Below, one piece after another: positions 42,101-48,149 of a stretch of DNA of 64,000 nucleotides. Positions within the stretch are counted from its first letter, which is position 1; the number at the start of each line of letters is the position of its first letter. The position numbers and the translations under genes were made by a program. This DNA comes from Sophora flavescens (lineage: Eukaryota; Streptophyta; Magnoliopsida; Fabales; Fabaceae), in contig CM061069.1 of assembly GCA_030762895.1 (NCBI GenBank), forward strand, positions 100,953,923-101,017,922. The letters run 5' to 3'. The notes beneath the pieces are model-generated. The model saw nothing but the letters and a program-made list of their open reading frames with translations, searched no databases and had not been told where the DNA came from.

Positions 42101-42316
42101 ATCCGCAACACCAGGATGACCTGTTTGATTTTTGCTTCTTGAGTTTCTGCAAGGACAAACAGACATAAGCATTGGTTATGTTGCACCCCTTTTGAAAAGA
42201 AAACTATAGTTGTTTCTCTTCTGTGGGAAACTACAAAGACAACATTTGAGAACGACATGTAAGGTCTAAAAGAGAACATACGATGTTTCGCCAATTTCAG
42301 CTGGAACTCCTAACAT
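9075..42316 (-). CDS. EMF2/VRN2-like VEF (Su(z)12-type) Polycomb gene, TE-expanded introns, probably damaged
   Basis: Plant VEF proteins (EMF2, VRN2, FIS2) are the Su(z)12 homologues of PRC2, the nuclear complex that deposits H3K27me3. Fifteen exons were assembled by eye on the minus strand: 42316-42282, 42146-42002, 41540-41488, 40368-40260, 40123-39976, 39881-39852, 28682-28623, 28473-28352, 26981-26949, 15309-15278, 11800-11744, 11660-11604, 10676-10636, 10538-10399, 10195-10036 and 9287-9239, with a tentative last exon 9167-9075 (the short remnant at 11888-11904 is not counted). Hallmarks in order are LSTEEEFEAEESFSNYCKPLEFYN, split here as LSTEEEFEAEESF and SNYCKPLEFYN, then YRIQAKRKR, LQMTVLLTWNSLEE, SVTAEEYGAREITP, LRNGNVVFNY, GLRFHLFAFHDRYFNFEFL, DQAVNVSLKTD, DPKSQTFFFCAKPLHRK and ALLSKRQFYHS. 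These match the known order in EMF2/VRN2. TFFFC-AKPL is closer to VRN2. Splice phases agree across nearly all junctions. Odd points: the segment between 39852 and 28682 that normally reads WxKIPLxSLYASW was not found, the CPFC part of the zinc finger is missing, and no VEF box is visible. It may be a pseudogene or a truncated paralogue. Confidence 0.82.
9239..9287 (-). CDS. VEF gene exon (ALLSKRQFYHS)
   Basis: Acceptor CATTTCAG, donor GTAATG. Encodes SIALLSKRQFYHSRTYQ, matching LLQKRQFFHSHRAQ that precedes the VEF box in EMF2/VRN2. Confidence 0.8.
9605..9630. repeat. (AT)n microsatellite in VEF intron
   Basis: Ten or more TA dinucleotides. Confidence 0.8.
10036..10195 (-). CDS. VEF gene exon (basic linker)
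   Basis: The donor is GTATGT. The acceptor is an AG within AATGAG. Encodes EVQQVAKKGKSTVEPDHG, then TPTAQQASKNGKSPVAPVG and TKKRKGKLPVKHIDPQ. It is lysine-rich with two KKGKS/KNGKS repeats and a possible nuclear-localisation patch KKRKGK. The linker is family-variable, so the call rests on frame, splice sites and the following exon. Confidence 0.65.
10399..10538 (-). CDS. VEF gene exon (AKPLHRK, acidic linker)
   Basis: Acceptor ATACACAG, donor GTATGT. Encodes C-AKPLHRKIAESFLTRLDS followed by an acidic stretch (DQSDSESFEGDGDGDAE). The junction TFFFC-AKPL resembles VRN2 TFFYC-SRPL. Confidence 0.72.
10636..10676 (-). CDS. VEF gene exon (DPKSQTFFF)
   Basis: Acceptor CATCCAG, donor GTAAGC. Encodes TIAVDPKSQTFFF plus a split Cys codon. 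Family pattern VDPKQQTFFxC. Confidence 0.8.
11604..11660 (-). CDS. VEF gene exon (QAVNVSLKT)
   Basis: Acceptor TTTTGCAG, donor GTCAGA. Encodes APHDQAVNVSLKTDILKSK, a near-identical match to YQAVNVSLKT of EMF2/VRN2. Confidence 0.82.
11744..11800 (-). CDS. VEF gene exon (His half of zinc finger)
   Basis: Acceptor TGTTTCAG, donor GTCAGT, 19 codons: GLRFHLFAFHDRYFNFEFL. Matches GLRYHLPSTHDLLNFEFW. The two finger histidines are present. Confidence 0.8.
11888..11904 (-). pseudogene. Remnant of the VEF C2H2-finger exon
   Basis: Reading TGT GGA AGC TAT AAG followed by a GTTGAC donor gives CGSYK, which joins GLRFHLF of the next exon as in the family pattern (C-GSF-KGLRYHL). Upstream in this frame are only WLDG and then an A-rich tract with an in-frame TAA and no AG acceptor. 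The CPFC half of the finger was not found between 11905 and 15277. Confidence 0.45.
11951..11990 (+). mobile_element. Very short Au-type SINE tail
   Basis: Reads CCACCTAATAAGATAAGG then CTTGGTTG(TTG)n, flanked by the direct repeat GAGAGATAATAA (11939-11950 and 11991-12002). It lies just upstream of the damaged zinc-finger exon of the VEF gene. Confidence 0.7.
12660..12985. mobile_element. Tourist-like MITE (PIF/Harbinger type)
   Basis: The left end GGGTGTGTTTGGATAA pairs with the right end TTCCAAACACCACC, with TAA duplicated at 12657-12659 and 12986-12988. Internally it has repeated GAGCTTAT/ATAAGCTC motifs in both orientations. It lies in an intron of the VEF gene. Confidence 0.7.
13041..13883. 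mobile_element. Harbinger-like non-autonomous element (843 bp)
   Basis: The left TIR GGGCCCGTTTGGTGGTCAGG mirrors the right end ATGACCACTAAACGAGCCC. TAA is duplicated at 13038-13040 and 13884-13886. The ends carry repeated AGGATAGGATA/TATCCTATCC; the centre is AT-rich without coding capacity. Confidence 0.75.
14160..15048. mobile_element. TIR element with GGAATGG-rich ends between 68-bp direct repeats
   Basis: The left end is rich in ATGGAATGG and the right end in CCATTCC, forming long imperfect inverted arms. No coding frame is recognised. It is bounded by direct repeats at 14092-14159 and 15049-15116. Confidence 0.55.
15278..15309 (-). CDS. VEF gene micro-exon (YYNDTLYRTE)
   Basis: 32 nt with acceptor ATTACAG and donor GTAATG. 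Encodes RYYNDTLYRTE, equivalent to RYYNNKLQRTE before the C2H2 finger of EMF2. It lies only 84 bases from the left LTR of copia A. Confidence 0.76.
15393..15856 (-). repeat. 3' LTR of copia A
   Basis: 464 bp, TG...CA termini, near-identical to 21457-21922. Confidence 0.92.
16186..20216 (-). CDS. Copia A gag-pol polyprotein, nearly intact
   Basis: Order is gag, protease, integrase, reverse transcriptase, RNase H. Gag carries the zinc knuckle CKYCKKYGHKVEDC. Protease has WWLDSGATIHV. Integrase has HRRLGH...CVDC, SDRGGEF and GTPEQNGVAERRNR. RT has FLNGDLTEDVYMVQPEGF and the catalytic YVDDILLAS. RNase H has TMEAEYVACYEA. The gag start seen in copy A' (ATG) is ATA here (20214-20216), so the long open frame only begins at about 20120. 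A seventh T at 16735-16741 shifts the frame just before RNase H, and another shift lies near 16470. It was functional recently but is not now. Confidence 0.9.
20710..21110. repeat. TCGCGAGGCGA motif array in copia A leader
   Basis: Between gag and the 5' LTR there are about a dozen copies of TCGCGAGGCGA and variants, spaced irregularly and interleaved with AACAGTCAGCCTTCGGGG repeats. The same array is in copia A' (58170-58560), and a related cluster is at 260-540. Confidence 0.8.
21457..21922 (-). repeat. 5' LTR of copia A
   Basis: 466 bp. Directly followed (leftward) by the tRNA-Met primer-binding site at about 21442-21454. Confidence 0.92.
22142..22420. repeat. Left copy of a 279-bp direct repeat
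   Basis: Starts AAGTGCACAATTTTGTTC and ends ACCCCTCAAAG. About 97% identical by eye to 26586-26862. The block contains GCTTTCAACTTTCAACTCCC and TTTTTAGCTAGTTGTGCC. Function unknown. Confidence 0.8.
22421..26585 (+). mobile_element. Gypsy (Tekay-like) 3' fragment with one long LTR
   Basis: From about 23281 the sequence reads GACGAAATTTCGAGGACGAA, then TTTTTTTTAGTGGGG and TGTAACACCCTGATTTTCGC at 23329. This is the classic 3' end of the internal region, polypurine tract and LTR start of plant chromovirus-type gypsy elements. The LTR would fill about 23329-26585 (3.2 kb). 22421-23280 is decayed pol/3' internal sequence. No 5' LTR is present. Short frames inside are not genes. Confidence 0.65.
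26586..26862. repeat. Right copy of the 279-bp direct repeat
   Basis: Same block as 22142-22420, joined to the right edge of the gypsy fragment and followed by an (AAAT)n tract. Confidence 0.8.
26866..26915. repeat. (AAAT)n low-complexity tract
   Basis: ATAAATAAATAAATAAATAT-type repeats. Confidence 0.7.
26949..26981 (-). CDS. VEF gene micro-exon (LRNGNVVFNY)
   Basis: 33 nt with acceptor GGTTCAG and donor GTATTA. It joins RLIR to LRNGNVVFNY exactly as in EMF2 (IIRLRTGNVVFNYR). Phase 2 at both ends fits both neighbours. It sits about 90 bases beyond the right copy of a 279-bp repeat. Confidence 0.8.
26990..28340. other. AT-rich intron sequence, no feature seen
   Basis: Strongly AT-rich DNA between two VEF exons, with no repeat or coding pattern recognised. 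Confidence 0.5.
28352..28473 (-). CDS. VEF gene exon (SVTAEEYGARE block)
   Basis: Acceptor TTCCAAAG, donor GTAAAT. Encodes NKWKNLQLSVTAEEYGARE, then ITPMYAYESSDVAAPALS and RLIR. It matches QVxISAEEVGAxExSPYSSFSYND...LxxIIR of EMF2. Ends in phase 2. Confidence 0.78.
28623..28682 (-). CDS. VEF gene exon (20 codons, CLEDEG)
   Basis: Acceptor TTTTGCAG, donor GTTTGT. Encodes CLEDEGLVYIFQPPCDHEDQ, equivalent in position to the EMF2 segment just before the QVQVTISAEE block. Starts and ends in phase 0. Confidence 0.65.
28690..30440. other. Intron sequence with LTR-retroelement scraps
   Basis: Two sites resemble mutated tRNA-Met primer-binding sites on the minus strand: TTGTATCAGAGTGGTA near 29970-29985 and ATGGTATTAGAGCCGGA near 30137-30155. 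Each is followed by a possible LTR edge (TGTCAAGAACC and TGTTTAGGAAG patterns). No coding domain was seen, so these are probably LTR fragments. Confidence 0.3.
30458..30653. mobile_element. Candidate short MITE
   Basis: The ends TAGGGTTTGTTTGAGAG and CTCGCAAACAAACCCTA form a terminal inverted repeat. The interior includes CCCTTTCCCCTCCTTTTCTCC. The flanking triplets (TTA/TAA) are similar but not identical. Confidence 0.45.
30744..37553 (-). mobile_element. CACTA (En/Spm) element 2, structurally complete
   Basis: Both termini read CACTAGTG (itself palindromic): CACTAGTGCAATATGTG at the left and CACTAGTGGAAATAATG on the minus strand at the right. The 3-bp duplication TAT is at 30741-30743 and 37554-37556. 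Length is 6810 bp. Dense inverted pairs of AACGTCAGTTG/CAACTGACGTT occupy 30760-31110, 35040-35190, 35930-36310 and 37320-37520. It lies in an intron of the VEF gene, transposase in the same orientation. Confidence 0.9.
31338..34298 (-). pseudogene. CACTA TNP2-type transposase (element 2), broken
   Basis: Same domain order as in element 1, with start ATG at 34298-34296. It has fewer breaks: a deletion of about 240 bp after the CCPCVKC domain (joint near 34120), a frameshift between 33290 and 33146, and TGG to TGA at 31662-31664 shortly before the C-terminal VDLNKLGHINEPFIMAS block, which ends at 31338. The transposase-associated, TNP2, DUF4218 and DUF4216-like blocks are all recognisable. Confidence 0.85.
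37554..38165 (-). mobile_element. LINE (L1-type) 3' fragment with RNase H-like domain
   Basis: Two overlapping frames read MGIPKLVVESDSTSVINMST and CVDWLANWSLSQELGDHLVQ, the RVT_3-type RNase H end of plant L1 ORF2. Upstream TWQKWRNKDLFGDAVYDNV is also typical. A T-rich tract at 37595-37605 would be its 3' tail. It is frameshifted and has stops. CACTA element 2 is joined directly to its left side. Confidence 0.6.
38166..39003. other. Intron sequence, low complexity; no gene
   Basis: Includes purine-rich stretches and a short tandem duplication of CAACAAAAACAAAACAAGAA at about 38895-38942. No coding signal beyond the tail of the Cys-rich frame. Confidence 0.5.
39004..39257 (-). CDS. Unassigned Cys-rich ORF inside the VEF gene intron 6
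   Basis: An open stretch beginning MKEDRHQEIFESHQES contains clustered cysteines: CFLHNYAEC, YACPC, KTCSVC, LDCDQNGTLC. The reading frame stays open to 38823, but past VHRRQ it becomes low complexity (poly Phe/Val/Leu). I do not recognise the family. The phase (G|AA GAT) would fit splicing from exon 6, yet the sequence does not resemble the EMF2 segment expected there. It could be an extra exon, a piece of another gene captured in the intron, or chance. Confidence 0.3.
39852..39881 (-). CDS. VEF gene exon 6 (30 nt)
   Basis: Micro-exon with acceptor CTTGCAG and donor GTGAGA, encoding DRNLNSSTDE in the frame set by exon 5. There is no strong family motif. The call rests on splice sites and phase. 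Confidence 0.5.
39976..40123 (-). CDS. VEF gene exon 5
   Basis: Encodes YTTLYQLGRFTIIRDSYG, then PHIQARFKLPDVKKLDKE and ARSGSLYILFFTP. These correspond to YSxVYRFSRACIL and FLLPDMNRLxxEAKSGSLAILF of EMF2. Donor GTATGC, phase 1. The acceptor (AAAAAAAG) has a poor pyrimidine tract. Confidence 0.74.
40260..40368 (-). CDS. VEF gene exon 4
   Basis: Acceptor ATATAG, donor GTAAGA. Encodes RLQMTVLLTWNSLEETQ, then SLLPMYFYLARQLPNHRDTE, matching the IQMTVxLSG...FPLYxLLAR block of the VEF family. Confidence 0.76.
41488..41540 (-). CDS. VEF gene exon 3
   Basis: Acceptor TGTGTAG, donor GTAAAA. Encodes PFIRHKSLDYRIQAKRKR, equivalent to the LFLQRCLRYKIQAKxKKR block of EMF2. It ends in phase 2 and joins exon 4 through a split Arg codon. 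Confidence 0.72.
42002..42146 (-). CDS. VEF gene exon 2 (N-terminal acidic/YCKP block)
   Basis: The acceptor is TTGCAG. The exon reads SNSRSKNQTGHPGVADLS, then TEEEFEAEESFSNYCKPL and EFYNSLWQREINR. The YCKPxExYN signature is diagnostic for plant VEF proteins. No GT donor exists at the required phase-0 boundary. The best in-frame junction is AGA|GCAATC, a GC donor, which joins INR to PFIRHKSLDYRIQAKRKR of exon 3. Without that splice the frame runs into TAA shortly downstream. Confidence 0.75.
42282..42316 (-). CDS. VEF gene exon 1 (start codon)
   Basis: Begins ATG at 42316-42314 and reads MLGVPAEIGETS, matching the EMF2 N terminus pattern MPGIPxxxxETS. It ends with a clear GTATGT donor in phase 2. 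An AG acceptor lies about 15 bases upstream of the ATG (TTTTCAG), so a 5' UTR intron is likely. Confidence 0.75.
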
Positions 42317-43028
42317 TCTGATTAAAAAAGCCTGAAAATGGTGCAAGAAATCATCAAAACCATATGCTACAAATATAGTAATTTAGACAAGGAGAATCAT
42401 TGAACATCAATGCTCTAAGTAATACATGAAAGATGAACAAAGAGTGCTTGTTTTATGCGGCTAATGCAGTATTACATACACTGTTTTACCATCCATATTA
42501 AGTATTTACCACAAGTTTCAAAGAACCCCTAAATTCTCTACCCTCTCTATCTCCCTCTTGCAAAGCAAACTACTTCCATGATTTCTGTTTGTCATATTTC
42601 ACAATTTACACATGCAGGGAATGCCATTCAAAGCTTAGTCTTTTATTTCTTTGTAAATTTATGAAGATTTCAATATTCATTGTGCATGAAAAATGCCACT
42701 TTAAATTTGCTGCATAAGGGTTTAAGACTTGAATCCTAGACAAGAGAACTATTAGCAAAGTAAACAAAAAAAAAGACCAAATTTTTATCCTCAAGACAGC
42801 AACAACAAGAAAAGCATACTCTACCATATCTCTGCTTGTCTTTGTTACTAATTAAAACAACACCCATATTTTTATTTTCCCTTGTATTTGTAATTTCCTG
42901 GGCTGCTTTTCGGATTGACAGTAACTATCCTTACAAACCAACACGGGTCTTTTTAGTTTTCAGTGTTATATCTCAGTCTGCTTTACGAGTTGACAACTGT
43001 TCTCACAAATCAACACAACTCTTTTCAG
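42317..43028. promoter_or_regulatory. Upstream region of the VEF gene
   Basis: Holds the likely 5' UTR intron acceptor (TTTTCAG about 15 bases above the ATG) and a pyrimidine-rich stretch around 42537-42556 (plus strand). A repeat of about 105 bp with a TTGACA core, CACAAATCAACAC/TACAAACCAACAC, is at about 42905-43028. No core promoter could be assigned with confidence. Confidence 0.3.
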
Positions 43029-43548
43029 TGTGTTTTGTCCTCACTCACACGCTTCCCAGGAAGACTTCCCAGGAGGTCACCTATCCCAGAAGTCAGAAGT
43101 GCTCCAAGTCAAGCACGCTTAACGTTAGAGTTCTTAAGTGATGGGCTCCGAGAAGAAGATGCATCTTGTTAGTATAAGTAGTATCAATCAACTCTTTTTA
43201 GGCTTCCCTCAATTGCACAATCTCATTCATGCACAATATCAGGATCCCCTCAACTATACAGTCTTATACCTACACAGTCTCAAGTTTCCTCTCATTCCGA
43301 AGTGGAATCGGTTCGGTGATGTGTCCCTCCGCCTAGATGACAGCTAGGAGCCGCTCCTTGTCCATACTTCATCTTTTGCACCGGCGGTCACTCCTCGCCC
43401 TCATCGGCCCCTGGGTGCCACATTCAGCGTGTTTTGTGGTCACTCACATGTTTCCTAGGAAAAATCTTTCCAGGAGGTCACTTATCACATAATTACACCA
43501 AGTCAATCATGCTTAACTTTAGAGTTTTTATGTTGGGTTAATATGCAT
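43029..43548 (-). mobile_element. 5S-rRNA-derived TRIM (Cassandra-like)
   Basis: Two direct copies, 399 bp apart, of a 5S-like sequence. On the minus strand, copy 1 (43051-43150) reads AACTCTAACGTTAAGCGTGC then GATAGGTGACCTCCTGGGAA, matching the 3' half of plant 5S rRNA including the pol III C-box. Copy 2 (43441-43545) is more diverged (GTGACCTCCTGGAAAG). Cassandra TRIM elements carry 5S sequence in each LTR, which fits two copies at this spacing. Exact LTR edges were not resolved. Confidence 0.65.
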
Positions 43549-43549
43549 C

Positions 43550-45898
43550 TTGTTGGAAATTCGTTTTGTAAACTTAACCAAATTCCTTAATTAAAACTTA
43601 TTCTTGTTCAAAAATCAGTAATTTGAATTGTAAAACCTTATTTGAGACAAATTCTCAATGATATCCTCTTTAAAAACACTTTGGTAAATATTGATGGAAT
43701 TGTCCGTCGCTTGATGTTTTAATACGCATTTAGGTAAAAATAGGATTCTTTGTCGTAAATTAATTTTTCCAACATTGTAATAAAATTATTTTCAAAACTT
43801 TTTCGCTTAAAATATTTTTTTCTAATATTTATAAATTACTCAGGTGAAAATTAACAGTGCTAAAATATTTTCATGGTTACGTCCTCACTATGGCTCATAA
43901 AACGCTCTTTCGCTGTTAAATGATTATAATAATATTATTTTTCATTTTTTCCCATTTTTCATTAAATAAATAACTAAGTAATATTATATTAATATTTCCA
44001 TTGAATTAAACTAATTAATTCATAAAAAGCTTTTAACTGCTTTTAACTCTTATTTAATTGAGCTCTGACCACTGTCAGTCTTTCAATTATTCACAATTCA
44101 CATCAAATAATACTATCATAAGATTACATCAATTAGCAATTAAAACACATAGTCAAATAAAACAAATAATTAAATGCAAACAACGCAAATAATTAACAAC
44201 AAATGATAACTTAAGCAAGTAATGCTAACTAATTGAAATTTTACATAGCCTCAATAACTAACACAATCAATAATAATTACACATGGCTATCGGAAAAATC
44301 CCTCAGGTACTCCCCTTACCTAAAAAACACAGTATCTATGAGAAACAGTTCGTCGGAAATCCAAGTAACGTCGATAACGCGTGTATCTGATAACTTAGCT
44401 TATCCTTCATCAAACATAACACTCAATCAACAAACAAACCACTAAATCAAGCCTAAAATCCTACAAGTTGGTTTCGGCCAAGGGCTGACTTTGGGGTTCA
44501 AAATCCTTAAAATTTCTAAACTCTTGGATTAGTGATTTATAATCACTTAAAACCCTAAATCAATGATCATGGCATAAAGATTGAAATTAAATCTTCCAAT
44601 CCTTCAACAAATGATTTTCGGCCATGACCATTAAAATGGTTTAGAGACTCTAATTTAACTCAAACAACATAGATCTAATACCTATATAGCTTATAAGATT
44701 GAATCATGTAAAGAAAATGAACAAAATCCTCACCCCCCCCCAAAACCCTAGGTTCTGCCTCCTTAGGTTAAATAGGTTCAAAAATTTTGTTTCATGCAAG
44801 ATTCTAGATCTAGAATATATAGGTAATAATAGGATTGTAGAAATTGGTTTCATATTTTTAGGATTTTTCTATGATTTGTGGTGATTTTTCAAAGTTCTAG
44901 ATCTAGAAACTTAAAAGTGATGAACATAGATGAAATAGACTTTGAATCATGAAACTTATTGAAGAACATAGACATGATTAGGGAAGGAGAATAGGATTCA
45001 CCTCTTGAAGATCAAAAACAAGTGAAGATCCAAGGACTTGCTTCACAAAATCAAGCTATGTAACTTATGAGTTTTAATGGAAAATGGCAAAGTTGATGAA
45101 GAAGGTGAAGATGGTCTTTTATAGAAGTGAAATGGGCTCACTTGGGAGGGTTTGGTCGTGGTTTTCAAGGGCATAAGGATCCAAACATAAATTTTTAGGG
45201 ACAAAGGAGTAATCTTACAAAATGGCATATTTGTGATAAAATCCAACATTAATGACAAAATGATAATTTCCAAAAAAAACCATCATGACAAACATGTGGT
45301 GAGGAGTGGTTTGATGTGGCTGATTTGTGTCCACAATTTGTGGGGACAAACTTGGCATTTCAATGAAAGTTCAAGGGTAAAATTGTCCAAGGGCAAACGG
45401 TCTTTTCACTAGTTTAAAGAAATATATAGATATTTTGTAAAAAGGAATCATGACATGGGTGACTCATCCATGTGACTCACCATCCTAGGTGGCAAGAGGT
45501 CTCAACATCCGACGTCGTGTTTTGTCTCTGCACGTCCGTTCTCGACTTCGTCGATTACGCGATTTAGGGTTTTACGCCCAAATCGAGTATAATAACTTAT
45601 TTATTTTGAAAATTTTCAAAATAACCTTTATTGTTGGAAATGAGATATAAAATCTAATCATTTCATTTTCGGGTCAAAATTAGGTTTTCTAATCAGTAAA
45701 ATCTTACTGTCAGCGAAAACGCAAACCGGGTTTCGTCTGAATTTTCAACCAAAAATTTCACCGTATACTTATAAAAATAAGTATGATATGAATATGAATT
45801 TGGTTTTCCCAAAATAGTTTTCTAAGTTTCAGATGAAAATATAAACATTTATTTATATTTATACTGATCTTAGAAAGCGAAAAAATTGGAGTGTTACA
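43550..45898 (-). mobile_element. Gypsy LTR remnant, related to the LTR at 23329
   Basis: The minus strand begins TGTAACACTCCAATTTTTTC at 45898 and shares with 23329-26585 the blocks ACTTAGAAAA, TTTTGGTTGAAAATT, the GTAAGGGGAGTAxxTGAGGxxTT segment (near 44320) and GTxAGGACGxAACCxTGAAA. No internal coding region is attached on either side. Likely a solo or truncated LTR. Confidence 0.6.
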
Positions 45899-46418
45899 TG
45901 AATCACTTTCTTGAACATTTTGGCACCGTTTTTAATGATTTTTTATCGAGGATGACTATTTGATGATTCATGATTCAAATGGTGTATGTTTTATGTTCAA
46001 AAAATGTAAAAAAAACGAACGAAAAAAGGCTTCAGACGAGAGTTAGGGTCGAGCTGCTAGTGTTCTTCAATGGTGGTCTTCGCATTTTGCAGACTATGAT
46101 CTTTGAGGTGGTGGTGCTTAGGACTGGAACGATGCTTTTCAATTTTTACAGATAGTGGATGACGGTGGTAGTGGATGGATGAGGGTGGAGATGAACAGTT
46201 GGGGAAGAAGAATTAGTTTGGGGAAGAAGAAGAGTGTCACGTCACCATTTCTAACGGAGTTTGGATGGAGGTGACGGAAAGGACCATTTTGGATCACTTT
46301 TGAAACATAAAGGACTAAAATGAATTTTTTTAAAGATAAAGGGCCAAAATGAATTTTACCCAAAAGATAAATGACCAAAAATGTATTTTAGCCAAGAATA
46401 TATATCCCTACAGACTTA
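45899..46418. other. Repeat-derived intergenic DNA
   Basis: 46280-46390 carries repeated AAAATGAATTTT phrases (AAAGGACTAAAATGAATTT, GGGCCAAAATGAATTTTACC). This looks like a diverged MITE. No gene seen. Confidence 0.4.
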
Positions 46419-46858
46419 GAGTATGTTTGGGGAAGCTCGAAAAAATAGATCACATTGATGATTTATTATAATCAAAATATGTTTTTTGTTTGGGTATGTT
46501 TGCTGAAAAACGATTTTAAGATAATCTATTTCGTTCGGGTAATGCAAAAAAATCATTTTTACATGGTAAATTATAAAAAAAGGGTATGAAATTAATTGTT
46601 TATCCCAAGGAAAAGCTGATGAGGAAGAGATTGGGTTGGGGTAAGATGAGGAAGAAAGTTTTGAAATAAAAATCAATCTAATGGAAATAATCCAAACATT
46701 CCTAAATATTAGATGGATCGAAAACAACTTTTTTCACCAAAAAAAAAGCTTTTATATGATTTAAGATGAAATGCCAAACACATCCAATTATTTAGGAAAT
46801 AACTTTTTAAAAGAAAAACAGTTGAAGTGGATTTAATCCATCTTTTGCAAACATGCTC
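46419..46858. mobile_element. Tourist-like MITE
   Basis: The left end GAGTATGTTTGGGGAA pairs with the right end TTGCAAACATGCTC. TTA is duplicated at 46416-46418 and 46859-46861. No coding capacity. Confidence 0.65.
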
Positions 46859-46967
46859 TTAAACACTTTATCTAATATATTTTTTGTTGATAAAAAAAAT
46901 GGATTATTGAGTGGTTGGAATTGGGGAGATTATCTGATATTGATCCTCCATAATACAATTTGAAAAG

Positions 46968-47527
46968 TGTTAGACTTAAACTATTTGTGCCTATTGACAT
47001 GTTTCTAACTCCTTAAACATCATATAGACAAAATCAATATCAATAAGAAACATATTCTTCCTCAAGCACAAATCCAAAGCCAAATTCTAACTATAATCCC
47101 ATGGCAATTCAAGATGATTAATGAATGCAGAAGCGTACCTGGAGGATCCGAAAACTTGATGGAAATGATGAAGTTCTTGATAGAGTAGTGATATTCCAAT
47201 TGTAGATTTTCTTTAGCCTTAGTTCTTCCTCTAATGTGATGAAGATAATTGAAGTCTTGTAGTGTCTACAATTGGGGACATAACCCCTTATTTATTAAAG
47301 TCATATGCCCTTTCATAAAGAGTCGTGATTATCCAACTTTTCTTATTTCTATTTCTGCCTATCATAAAAATAGAAATAATATCTTTTGGTATCCACACAA
47401 TAATTTCCATGACAATTATGTCCTTAGCCACAAACCTTATATGAATTAGATCACTTTAATTTGGCTAATTAAAAATAATGGCCCTAACACATTTAGACAT
47501 TACATGTGTGACCCAAAAATTCTAACA
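46968..47527 (-). repeat. 3' LTR of copia B
   Basis: 560 bp, TGTTAGAATTTTTGGG... on the minus strand. Confidence 0.88.
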
Positions 47528-48149
47528 CTCTCCCATTGGTCACACATGTATCCTTACAAATATGTTAGACTTTATGAGCTCAAAATCCATTGTAAACCTT
47601 GGACATATCCTTATCTCGTCCATTAGTTATATCAATATATAGAACCAAAGTGGCTTTCGTTATATCAATCATAACTAAACCCATCAATGATCACTAATAT
47701 TAACACAACCAAATGACATAGATTAATCATGAAATATGTAGCATGAAAATCACATGAATGTGATCTATACATGTGGATTTTCAACTGGTCCTACTTTACG
47801 TTAGTGAGACCATTACCATACAAAGTGTAATAAACCAAACACCGAACTTTATTTCTGATCAGAGAAAAATTCCAAATGCAAGAGCATGCATGCATAATAC
47901 CAAAACATAGAACACAAATTGCATTAATGACAAACTCCCACTAAACCAAAGAATCCTTATACTTTAATACATCCATGTGAGCAGTGTGCTTATGAAAGAC
48001 CTTGGGTGGAAGACCCTTGGTTAGAGGATTTTCTATCATGGAGTTTGTCCCTAAGTGTTCTATGGAAATCTTTCCACTTTGTACATTTTTCTTAACAATA
48101 GGAACTTGATGTCAATGTATTTTGACTTGGTCATGCTTCTATTTAGAGT

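Noticed and set aside
42836..43347. Plus-strand frames over the 5S-like repeat
   Set aside because: Antisense to 5S-derived TRIM sequence; no protein similarity.
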